This document shows positions 1 through 11,760 of a stretch of DNA of 64,000 bases, one piece after another. Each line of letters begins with the position of its first letter. Within the stretch, counting starts at the first letter, position 1. Source of the DNA: Phoronis australis (lineage: Eukaryota > Phoronida > Phoronidae). Location of the stretch: positions 62,001-126,000 of the forward strand of contig NMRA01000331.1 of NCBI GenBank assembly GCA_002633005.1, read 5' to 3'. Below the pieces are notes generated by a model, which saw nothing but the letters and a program-made list of their open reading frames with translations, ran no database searches and was not told the DNA's origin. The translations under genes and the position numbers were made by a program.

Positions 1-958
1 AATTGTTTTGTACCTCCCATCCCATACTTCGGTCAAAAACCTCGTCATATCACTGAAAGAGGACTGACATATCATTGGTTGTGCTTCTAGATATAGGATC
101 TTGTTAACATCACAGCGGCAACTAAAACATTCCGAGCTGGCAAATCTATGACATAAAGTGGAATTTCTGTTCCAAATCTATGGTAATCCCCTCAGAGATA
201 AATCACCGAGATTAGCTGTTCAATTGTCTCAGCGAGCCTCGGTATTTTCACCGACAAACCTAAGAAACCCCGTACGGATTGGAAATCGATTTTCAATTAC
301 AATATCTCGCTAATGCACATCTTTGGTTTACGGCTAAGCTAAAGTTGATTTAGTTTATAAATGACAGATAGTTGGAACATTCATAAATCTTGCGTCGGCA
401 ATACGGCAAACCCATAAATCAAATTTAGTCACTATCAATCAAAGTGTGTTAAATTTGTTATCTACTTAGTTTGTTAAGGTAACTTTGCGTCTTTGGCAGC
501 ACATATAGATAATCATTCCGTTAAATTTTAGTTAAAAATATTATAAGACGAAGTTAAACGCATCATTTTGAAGTAAGTGATGCGTTTTTCGAGAACTAAG
601 AACACCCAGTAAAATAGTTCATGCACTGTTTGCGTTGCTTCACTGATGACGGGATTGCAAAATAATGTGAATATCAAAATTGATCTCGTCGTAATTAAAC
701 GGCTAAAACTGGATCTATCGGTGTCCTTTGAAATCTTTGATAGTTAGCATAACGAGGTTTTAACATAATTACCTGATCTTGATAATCAGAAACGCGCATA
801 TCGTATGAAAAGAATGTCCAATCAGTTGTACAGTCTCAATCGTGAAAAGAACAGGAGTATTCATTATATTTGACGGCAGAGTTCAAGGTCTAAGATATTC
901 ATTCTCGGACACTTACACAAGCATAATACAGTGACAATATTCAGTGCTCGTTAAGGAG

Positions 959-1346
959 TTACAGTGACCATGAGTCCCGAGACCCGAGATCTATGTGTCC
1001 CATTTTGTGCATATCGGGGTTCTGTGTGTCCAGGCTTCTAAGTGTCCAGTTTTCTCTGCATCGGACGGGGTTCCATATGTCTCGGGTTCTGTGTGTCCCG
1101 ATGTGCTTGTCCCCCTGTAGAGAATGTTTAACATGCATGCATGTGAATGCCAGCATACGGGTGCGTTATTCTGTAGATTACCCGGATGCCTCATTCAAAT
1201 ACACGAAAGCCGGACAACTTCTCCGGGGGAACAATGATTACTTTCACAACGGGTTCTATGTGTCCCTGGTCAGCGTTCGACCAGCCAAAAAAATCATCAT
1301 AACATTCAATTTCTTACGAAACCTGCACATACCGCCTGTGGTTTGA
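959..1346 (+). repeat. Degenerate GGTTCTGTGTGTCC-type repetition
   Basis: Variants of TCTGTGTGTCC recur at about 990, 1020, 1040, 1090 and 1257. The 117-codon frame here is not recognisable as a protein. Confidence 0.35.
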
Positions 1347-3000
1347 ATGTTATGTACGTTTTGGCTAAAAATGGCTGTTTTTGGGAAAATGTCACGTGAT
1401 CCTGACCTCGAATAATATCGTGTCAAAAGTGTCGAAAATTAATTGGGCGCCCTGGTGAGATTCTGTCAAGTGGTTCCAGAGATATGTCTGCGTGTAATTT
1501 ATGATATTAGGCCAAATTTTTACTTAATTATGCATGAAAATCAGGATTAATGAAGTCCATTTTTCCCTACATCGGGATTGAAAAAGCACTTCAAAATTTA
1601 CATGTGGGCTTAAAATTGCAACTGTAACTAAATCTTGCACATCTGTCCGCTTAGCGCCTGAAGTGTGACACGTAGAACCCGGGACACAAAGAACCAGTTA
1701 CGCAATGCTGCTCTCCTTTATTAAGTTCTTCTAATATGCGACGATGCATTTCTGCGATTTGAAAACTTACGGTTCCATTGTGTTGGCAATTAGTTCTGAA
1801 AAATCTCAAGGAGTTGCGACTATTGGAAACGTGTTTTGACGTTACCTAATACAGAACCTTCAGTTGTTATCTCGAAAGACATTTTCCACTTTCATTACTG
1901 GTGAATTGCCGTGTATTTGCTGTCCGTTCAACAATAGAAAATGACGTAATTGGCTCAGTAAAAGACCCGCAATTTGATTCTTCGTTCACTGTCTTGAACG
2001 CAATTTGAAAGCAGTCTGTTTCCATTACATTATTCGGTCGTTTACGTCACTACAGTGGCATGAATAGTAAATAAGCGTCATGGCAACAAAAATTTACGCA
2101 AAAAGCGACTTTCCAAGATCACCAAGAATCTGAATTTTTAATAAATGCAACCTCAGAAATGGTTACTTTCTCTATCAAAAACAGCGTCCACTGCGAAATC
2201 ATTATAATACACGAAGACAACGTTTCTGGGTTCACTTTAATCACCAATACATGATAATGAAACCTTAAAGTTCAATTACGATCTCTCAAAGTCAATTGGT
2301 TTCATCAATTTTTAGCGAAGGAAGCAATAAAAACTCTCGACCTGCCCTTTTGAGTTCAATCAATCTGAATATAACCTGTTATCTTATGTTGACACTACAT
2401 CATATTAAATAAGTAACCTAGTCGTTAATATTGATAAAATCAATTATTGGCCACTGCTTTCTGCTGCACAACTCATTCGTGATTTTATGTTTGCAGGTTT
2501 ACATTAATCGCACCTGAGACAACTGCATAACGTCTTTGACAAACGGTGAATATTTTCCAGGTATGAAGTAACATTTGTAAGAGAACATTGTCGCTTGAAG
2601 TTGCAAACTGACAAAATTGTTGCCAAGAAGTCACAATCCATTTCGGCAGGAAAAGGACAAAGCCTAACAACGGATCGAGATACAACGGTCTGAAAGAGTA
2701 TTTGCTACTGGGGTACACGCAAAAGAAAAATAAAGAGGTATATAAGTAAAGGCATTTAGTATCTCAGGAGGCAAATTTGAAACAGACAGTACACTTTAAA
2801 AAGATTAAATCAACAGAAATGATTTTGTCATGAAATATCGAGAAGATTGGGCAGTTCACCAATCATTGTTTTCTTCTGTGGAACAGCCATCAATTTGTAC
2901 GAAATAACTCTATGCCTAGGACACCTGTGATGAAAAATGTCAATCGTTGCACAACGATTACGGCGTGTTCACAGCTGTGTGGCTGACAACAGAATTTCAG
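1347..3000. other. No gene recognised (also 1-958)
   Basis: AT-rich, with stops in all frames. The only open frame of note, on the minus strand at 2485-2718, has no recognisable feature. Confidence 0.5.
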
Positions 3001-3126
3001 GTGTACACAATTCGACTGGTAACAACGGAAGTTGCTTCAGGAGTATACACAATTCAACTGGTAACAACGGAAGTTGCTTCAGGAGTATACACAATTCAAC
3101 TAGTGACAACGGAAGTTGCTTCAAGT
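3001..3126 (+). repeat. Tandem repeat, 42 bp x 3
   Basis: Unit contains ACACAATTCAACTGGTAACA and GGAAGTTGCTTCAGGA. The period is a multiple of three, so two short frames stay open across it; neither looks like a gene. Confidence 0.9.
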
Positions 3127-3743
3127 GATCAATGAAGTAGTTACTTTTCCGAAATCAAAACACAGCTAGTTGTCACGTGCTACACATTTTGTATTTTAGA
3201 TGGAGGAGTGGCAGTATTTAAAAAAGTAAGCTGACAAATTCGGTTACGAAACATCGACCCCTTGACTGATTAAGGTCGAGTATTCAAGAAGCTCCCAGAG
3301 ACTTGCTGCTCCGAGGAGTAAACACAGACAGGATTGATAGTTTGGGAGCAAAACTTTTAGTGGTGAACCTAATATTCACTCTGATCTTGTCATCATTCGC
3401 AAAGAGTACCATACAAGCACGAATATCAATAAGCCATATTTGCATCTCATTAGAAACGTCGGCTTGGTAACTTGGTTTAAACGGTTTATAGATATCTTAT
3501 AAATTATCTAACACGGCTGGCAAGCGTAATAAATGGTTTGCGAACCATTTACTCTCATTTAAATCCAGATGCAATTTATCAATATCTTGGTGTGTGTTAT
3601 TGTGAAACGGAGGTTACACCAAATACTTTCAGTAGGCATATGTGCGTAAAGATAAAAGTGCTCAGTCAAGCGTTGAAGACACTTTTCTCACAGGGGTACG
3701 GAAACGAGGTTTCTTACACCATAACAGATGAATGACAGGATAA

Positions 3744-3837
3744 CATGGGCGGCGCAGCACTGAAAAAAGTAGGGGTTAAAGCCCCCTCGCCCCCCCCCCC
3801 CTGTGGTGCACCGTCNGTGCACCGTCTATAGACCATG
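3744..3837 (+). repeat. CATG-bounded GC-rich palindromic element, copy 1
   Basis: It begins CATGGGCGGCGCAGCACTG and ends near CTATAGACCATG, with a C-rich centre. It contains an ambiguous base at 3817, so its right half is uncertain. Confidence 0.6.
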
Positions 3838-3903
3838 TACGGCCTAGCACTGAAAAAAGTGGGGGGCTGTAGCCCCCCAGCCCCCTATGGTGGGCCACCC
3901 ATG
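3834..3903 (+). repeat. CATG-bounded palindromic element, copy 2
   Basis: Seventy bases from CATGTACGGC to GGGCCACCCATG with an internal GGGGGGCTGTAGCCCCCC palindrome. It follows copy 1 head to tail and shares its CATG. Confidence 0.7.
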
Positions 3904-4377
3904 GATCATGTTATACGAAGTGTGCCTATTTTTATGAACCTTCGATTGATGTTCTAAAGTAGTGAAAACAAAGTAAATTCTATATTAAACACACAAGAGA
4001 GTCACTCCGTTATTCAAAACAAGACAGAAAAGGTTAACACACTATGTCGACACATGGCGTCATTTTTCGTCAAAAAAGCCGCGCGTCTATAGTTGGACCT
4101 TCGAGGGAAAGTGTCGCCCCTATATTATGCTCGTAAACTACACTCTCAGACACTGCTTATGAGCGTGTTTTACGAGGGTCAAATACATGTACACATAGGT
4201 TATCCCACATACATTGGAATACTACTGCCATGTCCTATCTCGAATTCATTTCATCTGGGAATGTCCCAACTGGACCGAAACCTTGATCCCATATATTTGG
4301 ACTTATTTGCATCACCGTGGCAATACCTTGTTGCCGTGTGATTGGGCTTGTTGTTATATGACGTCATATGTATTCCA

Positions 4378-5135
4378 ACCCGAGTCTCAAAAGTTTCGAG
4401 TCGCCGACTTTACCACTACACCACTCAGCGGCTGACGTCATCAAACGTGAAAATAGAATACTTAAATGAGCACGCGCAACAATCGCACGTTCAGCAAAAG
4501 GCAATGTACCGACATTTATACGCTATGAAAAATAAGACGCATTATTTCCAAAACACGATATTTTAATTCAGTGAAATTTTTCTCTCGTGTTCTCTAACTT
4601 GTAAATCACCCATCTCCAATTTGAATGCGGGTATCGTGTCGTCGGGATCCTTTGACTTGAGCATCATACTCACTTACAGTGTACTAGTGGTAACCTACTT
4701 TAGCAGGCGATATTTTCACGTTCGAAGCTTAGCATAATAAAATGTGTAGTAAGCTATAAAAGTTGCAAAGCCTTAATTTATAGTTTCACTTTATTTCTAT
4801 TTTGTTAAATTTTCAATTGGTTTTGAGTAAAAGCATTATTTGACAAAATAGCTCGGCTTTTTTTAAAAGGTCACGACCTCCGAACGGGGGCCTAGTTACA
4901 AAGCAGAGGCGAGTCGAGAAAGGTAGATCGATTCATTGTAATGTTTCTCGTTAAGTATGTGGTAAAAATAGATTATTACATGTTCTCAGTCGTTATCCCC
5001 CTTATTCTAGAGCCCTCGTGGATTTTTGAGATTTATCAACCCCGGGGCTAACGCCCCTCTGGCGATAATTCTTCAAAATCCACTCGGGCTCTAGAATACG
5101 AGGGAAAATGATTTCGCCTTTTAATATAATCTATA
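4378..5135 (-). repeat. 760-bp dispersed repeat, copy 1, with a degenerate tRNA-like end
   Basis: This is the inverted partner of 34208-34968. Read on the minus strand it ends with GAGTGGTGTAGTGGTAAAGTC, a good A box; the B box is degraded. It shares GATCCCGACGACACGAT-type, CGAGCTATTTT-type and GAATCGA(C)CTACCTTTCTCG-type blocks with the other copy. The part from 4971 to 5131 is a nested palindromic element. Confidence 0.7.
4971..5131. mobile_element. Small palindromic element nested in the 760-bp repeat, copy 1
   Basis: About 65-bp arms, from ATTATTACATG through CTAGAGCCCTCGTGGATTTT to TTTATC, pair with GATAATTC... CTCGGGCTCTAG and on to an AATATAATC end. The loop is rich in C and G (CCCCGGGGCTAACGCCCC). 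Confidence 0.6.
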
Positions 5136-5765
5136 GTTATCCCATACGCGTTGAATCTGTCGACGGACATACGGTCATGTAATAAAGTTTTCCGTATTCT
5201 CCTCCCGCATTACTTTAACAGCGACTTCTGACATGGAAAGTTCAAAAGGTAGGTCAATGTCGACTCGACGTCTTCAGCCGGTTCGATCATAATATTTTCC
5301 GAATATAGTTTAAAGTAATACAGTTGCAACAGTGTAACTAACACTTGACATGAAACCAGGCCCTAAACGTAAAGTCTGGAACAAAACTGTTAAATGAGAC
5401 ACTTTCTCTCAGTTGTCAGTCTTCAATTGTTGAATACTATATCGTCTGCAACTCAGGCGTCGATTCCTAGGAAATTAAAATATTAAAAATTGTTGGTTTT
5501 TAACTATTTCCAGGAGATGTTACAAGTTCACTGCTCAGTTGCCGTTGTTTTCATCTTTGCTACCTCATTTCAAGACATAAATCGTTGATTTTAAAACTGT
5601 TTCTTTTTCAAGAGAAAACTTGCAACCTAACGCGCAAGTACATACATATAGGATGTGATCCGCCATGTGAACAGTCTTGGTGAAGTATTTGAAAAATGTG
5701 CCGAAAAATGTAAAAAACTTAAGGATTCGAAACACATGGGATAAATACAAAACGTACCTCTATTG

Positions 5766-5874
5766 GCGTACATGAAGTAATATCCCACTCGACCTTATTC
5801 CGCGTATCGACCTCGACCTTCGCTCTCGGTCGATACGCGGAATAATGTCTCATGGGATTTTACTTCCTGTACGC
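5766..5874. repeat. Compact palindrome, two 47-bp arms
   Basis: GCGTACATGAAGTAA ... CGCGTATCGACC (5766-5812) pairs with GGTCGATACGCGG ... CCTGTACGC (5828-5874) around a 15-bp loop. It is probably a very small inverted-repeat element. Confidence 0.75.
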
Positions 5875-6393
5875 AACTTTCGATACGTTTTGTGTATATA
5901 TGAATTATGTTCTGAAATCCAACAAAGGAAATCAACGTAAAAAATATGGCGCACTTTCAACATAGACGTCACACTTCACATCTGACGCAAACAAGTCAAG
6001 ACATTTTTGAAATTCATCCTGGTACGGGAATTGGGGATAGTTAGGTATATAAAAGATCTTAATCCCAGCCGCAGAGGGTATAAAACCGCGCACCGTACCA
6101 GTGACTGCTGGCAACTCATCGGAGACACAACTTTAAAGGCGAAGGAAACCTTTTTTCATGTCACTTTTAGCAAAAATAAGGTTCGTTGATTATCCCAGAC
6201 ACATTTGTCACTTAATTACAGCTTTGAATAATTTCTCGTCCTCTACTCCGGAAGTGACGTTTTGGGAGGCAACAGTTTCGCGCCAATTTCTTTTCATTAT
6301 AGTCTGACTGTGAGAGCTGTCAAGTCAGTCATTGTTCTACCTCAGTTGTGATAAGTTCGGTCATCGTTTGCTTTTCTTAACAAGTCAGTCAAC

Positions 6394-7150
6394 ATGCCAC
6401 GCTGTTGCTGCGTGCCGGGATGTTCTCATTATCGTCTCACACGCGCTTTGGGTACCTTACGTCGCTTTCCAAAGGATGACACACTTCGCCGAACTTGGCT
6501 AGCTCGTTCATGTAAAGAACGCAGCGCTACCCGTCCACGCAATGTACAAAGCAGTGGAGGCTTACCGAGTGCGTGGCAAGCATTTTCTGCAGTCAGATTA
6601 TGGCAGAGATGTGAACGCTGAATTTATGAAGGTCCCTGCGAAACAACGTCTGAAGAAGGGTACGATACCGTCGCTGTTGATTCCCGGCAGTGCCCCGTCG
6701 CCAACCCCGAGAAGTGCGTTTTTGAAGCGAGAAGCCTCGCGATCTGTGGCCACTATATACAGTGACTGAAGGCACTTCATCTACTTTCACCCGTGCCTCC
6801 GAACGCACCCCATTGCGTGCAATTGCGGGAACTAGCAGTGATTCGCCCTGTGTTGTTGTCTCTAGCTCCGGCAGAGCCTGTAAGCAGCCCTGCAGCGATG
6901 GTGAGTAGTGGGAGTGAATACAGACCCAGTTCGACACCCAGTGAAGAGGACAGTTCGTCATCCAATGAACAGATCGGTGAGCCGAAGTTTGATAAGTTTA
7001 TTGTGGACTTTTGTATTGGAGCTATTTGGAAGGTGCCAGGTGTTTGACGAAGGAGTCACACGGCGGGATGTAAGCAGTTTGGGTGCTCAGATCACCCTCC
7101 AGTGGGAGTGTGTCGTGGGACACTCGGGCAAGTGGGACAGTTCTTCCTCT
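6394..7150 (+). pseudogene. THAP-domain protein, frameshifted
   Basis: The ATG at 6394 opens MPRCCCVPGC, then LRRFPKDDTLRRTW, the N-terminal half of a THAP zinc finger (C2CH, sequence-specific DNA binding). The second half (YRVRGKHFLQSDY then RLKKGTIPSLLIP, about 6563-6690) is in another frame, so a frameshift splits the finger. The zinc cysteine expected in the Cys-x2-His pair is Arg here. A stop follows at 6767. An acidic Ser-rich linker (SEEDSSSSNEQ) and EPKFDKFIVDF (6979-7011) come in the first frame. GRCQVFDEGVTRRD and WECVVGHSGKWDSS (7030-7140) come in the other frame. At least three frame changes make it a pseudogene. The WxCxxGHxGxW module is, as I recall it, typical of THAP proteins of marine invertebrates. 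It is truncated at the right arm of the foldback element. Confidence 0.75.
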
Positions 7151-7201
7151 GTGCGTGAGACGATAATGAGTACACCCCAGTACGCAGCAACAGCGTGGCA
7201 T
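7140..7201 (-). pseudogene. Mirror-image THAP gene start in the right inverted repeat
   Basis: From the ATG at 7201 on the minus strand the frame reads MPRCCCVLGCTHYRLTH, nearly identical to the plus-strand THAP start at 6394. The similarity stops after about 16 codons and the frame runs on by chance into antisense of the other copy. It shows that the inverted repeat was copied from the 5' end of the gene. Confidence 0.75.
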
Positions 7202-7455
7202 GTTGACTGACTCGTAAGCAAAAGCAAACGACGACCGAACTTATCACAACCGAGGTAAAACTGCTCTCACAGTCAGACTATATGAAAAGAAATTGGCGCG
7301 AAATTCTTGCCTCCCAAAACGTCACTTCCGGAGTAGATGACGAGTAATTAATTAAATTACGAAAAGCAGTAAATAAGTGAAAAATATGTCTGGGATAATC
7401 AACGAACCTTATTTTTGCTAAAAATGACATGAAAAAGGGTTGCCTTCGCCTTTAA

Positions 7456-9099
7456 CATCCTTCGCCGCAGAGATAACAACTCTTGGGCTGTCTACGGTGA
7501 GTCCATTCATTCTTGAATGATGGTTAGGTAAATTAGATCTCGATTCGCAAAAGTATAATAACCACTGGTACAAACACGTACGTTGTATAACCTATATTTA
7601 TAAATAAGTGGGTGAGGAACGCTCGTGAATTACGAGCGAATTTCACAGCGTGTACGAGCGTAACTCGCGAGCGTAATTTATGACGTCGAAACTCTCACTG
7701 GTTACAGAAACCGAGCAAGACTGAGTAAAGGTTTTATAATGAGTGCCCAGAGACATGTTTTTAATATGCGTAAACGACTTTCAACCAATATCTTTGCTAC
7801 ATAGCAAAATGTATTTTTATAAAAACCACTTTCCGTTTATAGACACGACGACAATTCACAATTCCACTCAGGCCATAGGCTAATAATAGTACAATGTACC
7901 TGTAGTCGGTAAACCAACCCTATTTAAGGGTTGGAAGTCCGCACGGAGAAAGAGTAGAATCAAGTGCCATACACATCACACTCGAATTGCAAGTCAAACA
8001 TTAACCTGCACGCGTCGAAATTGCTATCGCATGAACCCATTTATCGTATGAAAAATACAGCGAATATAACACTGCATGGAAAACCAAGTCTTTCGAAAGA
8101 ACTTCCTCACTCGAAGATTCGACCTTTTACTTTTCGCTGGTAGGACTCTGCCATTTGCTTTTTTAACCTACCGGTTAACGCATGAACTAAAGCATTGAAT
8201 GGTGTCATTGGCTGGCATTCAGGTCACTACATGACGTCATTAGGTAAAAAACTAAGAGAAGAGGGCGAAATATAAGCGGTAAGACCGTTTGCATTTTTCT
8301 AAACGTGTCAAGGGAATTTCATTTGGTTAGTATTTACTAAAACACACTGAACAAGAAATTTCCTCTCATTCTTTAGGTTTATATCCATTTCACCAAGGGG
8401 TGAAAAGCCCCGAGGTGGACCTTCAGCTCTGTAAGAGCTAAGTATTGTGTACATTAATTATCCATTATTTACATGTGAAAACTGGTGGAAATAATCACAC
8501 TATTTTTTCAAGCAAATTTCTACCAGGAACAATTTTAGCATTGTGAGAAAAATTTGCTGGGATTCTGTGTTCTATCAAATTTCGCAGGACTTATTTAGGG
8601 AAAACTGAAATATTCATGAGCAGAGTTTTACTCAATTAAATTCTAAGCCAGACTGCTATGAACCAGTGGTACTATTGTATGCACTGGCACTTATTGATTC
8701 AATGACAGACTGTTGTCATCTGTCTCACAGATGTCTGACAAAGCCTGTCGATCAGCTCTACAGAACTTGCTAGTGCTCTTGATTGCCTGGGGCACAACAG
8801 ATTATTGTGAAAAAATTCTTGTAAAAAACAGCTCCGAAATTTCACTAATTTTGAAATACATGGGAAAGCTTCCCTGGCGCTCGGCCATCCACTTTCGTCC
8901 CTTCGTGTTCGTCAATCATGAGCGTAATGTACGACAGTACAGAAGAAGTGTACCACGACTTTTTCAGTGCAAAGTTACCACAGGGGCACCTTGAGTCAGG
9001 TCTCTAGGTCTTCAGTTCGGTATATTAAAAAGCATAAAATGATTTCAGTTGATCTCTGCAACGGGCCCACATGAGCGGCCTGCGTACGTCTGGTATAAC
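7456..9099. other. No gene recognised
   Basis: Contains a locally repetitive GAGCGTAA / TACGAGCG stretch at 7620-7690 and a small stem near 8400-8440. The 93-codon frame at 8713 has no identifiable domain. Confidence 0.5.
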
Positions 9100-9780
9100 G
9101 TGTAAATGAAAAATGAAAATACGTTGAGGACCTTTGAAGATACAGAGGTAAACATAAAAAACCTAAAATTGCCACTAGGTGGCACAACGGTAGTCAGGTC
9201 GACCCGAAATTCGTCGTCGTCCGTTGTCAACATCATATAAACACATTTACTAAATTTAGTAAAGATCCTGCAAACGGTTTAAGAGATACAGCCCTGATAG
9301 CAAGCGCCACTGAAGTCCAAGACGTCGGAAAATCATCATGAGCCGTCCTCCTCATAGTAAGAACATACGTGCCAATTTTCACAATAAGCCTTAGAGCGGT
9401 TTGGTTCATAGAGGGGTGGACGCCAAAAAAACAGACTCGAAAACAGTAAAAATGGCCACTAGGTGTCGAATCCATCCGAAAATGGGAGGATAGTGTTATC
9501 TCACTAGTAGATGCCTATATGTCAAATTTCATGAAAATCCGTTGAGGACCTTTGAAGATACAGAGGTAAACGTAAAAAAAAAATAAAATTGCCACTAGGG
9601 GACACACCGGTAGTCGTATCAGTCCGAAAGTTCGCTCATGCCGTCCCATCCATAAAAGGAACACGAGCAAAATTTCATGAACATACGTCAAAGCGTTTTG
9701 GAGATAGACCAGAGGACGCCGGACGGACGACGGACGTCGGAGGGACGGGGACGACGGCATATAAATATGTGGGCGCATAA
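9100..9780 (+). repeat. Degenerate repeat array with CTCF-like motifs, block 1
   Basis: Units share GAGGACCTTTGAAGATACAG, GAGGTAAACGTAAAAA and then ATTGCCACTAGGxGGCAC. Motif copies are at 9169-9185, 9453-9469 and 9589-9605. The right end is GGACG-rich (9720-9760). Short open frames here, on both strands, are repeat shadows. Confidence 0.75.
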
Positions 9781-10121
9781 AAATCTAGTTAGTATCACAA
9801 TAATTAGGTATCATCGTAGCTGATAAAAGCATTCGGCATTCGAAGAAATGAACGCGACTGGGCTTCGACAGTCCGGGCGGGTAAAAACTTCGGTTAGATT
9901 TACAGTTCCAGACACATATTACTTGAGACTAAAGTGGTTACAAAATTAAATCTTGATTCAATAAAAGGCTGTAATGATCACTCCCGAAATCAGGACTGCC
10001 TGCAGAGTGAGTAGGCTCGGACTCGGCTCCACAGGCCGAAGACGCCGGTGCGGGAGGGTTGAGTTCGCAGGGCCTTAATTAAACACACAATCTGCCGACA
10101 CGGTAGAGCCTCACTCATTAC

Positions 10122-10199
10122 CTGTATCATCTTTGGCCTGAGTGTCGTTTTCGCCTCCATCTCCATGCCTGTTTTCATAATAATCGTCAAGCTCGCTCT
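10122..10199 (-). CDS. Candidate acidic internal exon of an unrecognised gene or element
   Basis: Seventy-eight bases lie between an acceptor (ACTAATACTTAG) and a strong donor (ACAG|GTAATG). One frame reads SELDDYYENRHGDGG followed by ENDTQAKDD, rich in Asp, Glu and Tyr. A similar stretch, ELDNYYADREEESD, is found at about 26636-26680 on the minus strand, also after an acceptor-like site. The sequences 5' of both (10200-10430 and 26700-26930) are themselves similar. That makes this a dispersed family rather than a chance open frame. Function unknown. Confidence 0.3.
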
Positions 10200-10430
10200 C
10201 TAAGTATTAGTAACATACCAAATCACTACTATCCGTTATTGCATTATGTGTTGCCAACTGATCAACGTCTGCCACTGATGACATCACGTGGAAGGAAACC
10301 AATTGTTTTTCTTTTACATTCCATATTCCTCAATTATTTTCCAAAATAAGTGCTTGTTTAGCTAGATTTTGTGTTATTAAATTATTAAACAAGGTCTAAA
10401 ACCTCAAAAAGTGTAAACATCCATTGTAGA
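10200..10430 (-). repeat. Dispersed repeat, copy 1 (intron-like sequence beside the acidic exon)
   Basis: This shares patchy similarity with 26700-26930 in the same orientation: blocks such as CTAGATTTTGTG / TTAGATTTTATG, CCTCAAAAA, and an end near GGCTTTAAA / CACTTTAAA. It is probably part of the same element as the neighbouring acidic exon. Confidence 0.35.
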
Positions 10431-10775
10431 AAGGCTTTAAATCACTTTGCAATAAGTCAGGTAGTATACCACATTAATTGTAATGATTGTAAACAATTTT
10501 ACACTGGCATGACTACTAAAATTGTGAGTTATAGAGTAAAATAACATTCTGTCCTAAATCATTCATTAGAGGCTGGTTATAATATTGCTTGTGCTGGTGT
10601 CTAAAGGAGGCCCCTCACATGCTGAGCGTTACCTAAACATGAACATTGGGAGTTACAGTCTCAAGCTGTAGTGATTGGTGCGGTCCTGTTCCCATCATAT
10701 TTCTCCCACTATGTACAGCCAAGGTCGCGATACTGTCCGATTTTGTCAGGATAGGATGGAATACCGTATTGTTCA

Positions 10776-10866
10776 CTGAGTCATCGGATCCACTGGTCGA
10801 ACACAGAAATCCGATTAGACTAAGCAGTGGGCAACCCGCCCATAAACTCATGAGTGTACATGTATA
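10776..10866 (-). repeat. SINE-like body, copy 1
   Basis: CACTGAGTCATCGGATCCAC to CCATAAACTCATGAGTG repeats at 11010-11100. This copy lacks the tRNA-like part. Confidence 0.6.
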
Positions 10867-10957
10867 TAAATATGTAAATCGTGAACAGGCGCATACATTT
10901 TAAGTCTGGTCTGCCAGCCACATCACGACCTAACGAAAGTCTGAAAAGATCTCTGCC

Positions 10958-11100
10958 CCGACCGGGACTCGAACCCCGAACCTGCTGCTAACCGTGCAGA
11001 TACTCTAGTCCACTGAGCCATCAGGACAATTGATCGAATACAGAAACCCAATCAGACTTAGCAGTGGGCTTCCCTCCCATAAACTCATCGTGAGTCTATA
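10958..11100 (-). repeat. SINE-like element with tRNA-derived A and B boxes
   Basis: On the minus strand, A box TGGCTCAGTGG (11020-11010) and B box GGTTCGAGTCC (10975-10965) lie 34 bp apart. The body up to 11100 matches 10776-10866. Confidence 0.6.
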
Positions 11101-11760
11101 TGATATGACGTATCAAGCTGATGATAAATGGGCATCATTCATAGCATCATTCATGGAAAACCACTTATAATCATTTATCATTTCCTGGTGATATGACATC
11201 AAGATTGATGAAAAACCTTGCATGGAAATTTATATTCACAGTTAATAAGAATTCGTATCAACCTTTTATATAGCACCATGCCATTCACATGAATTCAAAG
11301 ACATGATTGATACGGATTCATAATGCGAACCTTTTATGGTAAATTATGGCCAGTCAAAAGTGCCTGTGTATCTGTTACAGTATTCTCAAGCTTTCCGATC
11401 AGAAGGCTGATTCCCTGTCACACGTAAGTCACATGAGAACGCACGTCAGACATCTATCTGATTTATATTCTTATCAACCTATATCTGCCTTTTTGCCGTG
11501 TGAGGCTAATTCATAGTTCGGTGATCGGAAGAGATTCAGCAGAATAATAGAATTTAGTAAATAAATCTTATCCTAATTACTTGTAAGACGGTTGACGAAC
11601 TATCTTCCTTCAGTGACATTAAAATACATGTAAGACCAAGCAAGTTTGAATACACCTAAACTGACGCCCGTGAGTGAGCTTCACTCCGGACACACAATAA
11701 TCTTGGAAATCTCGCTTTGTTGAAGAATAGCTTCTCTTTACAAGATGAAAGCGCTCCGAG

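Larger units (their letters stand above)
6133..7455. mobile_element. Foldback DNA transposon derivative carrying a broken THAP gene
   Basis: The left arm (6133 to about 6445) and the right arm (about 7151-7455) are inverted repeats of roughly 310 bp with high identity. Both outer ends read TTAAAGGCGAAGG, and TTAA at each end may be a 4-bp target duplication or the tip of the repeat. The arms run past the start codon of the internal THAP gene and through its first 15 or so codons. The right arm therefore holds a mirror copy of the gene start, with its ATG at 7201 on the minus strand. The interior holds a frameshifted THAP protein. No intact transposase is present, so this copy is non-autonomous. 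A likely origin is loss of the 3' half with replacement by an inverted copy of the 5' end. Confidence 0.8.

Noticed and set aside
2937-3135. Two overlapping frames with internal repeats
   Set aside because: Product of the 42-bp tandem repeat.
5565-5750. 61-codon minus frame
   Set aside because: No motif and no splice context.
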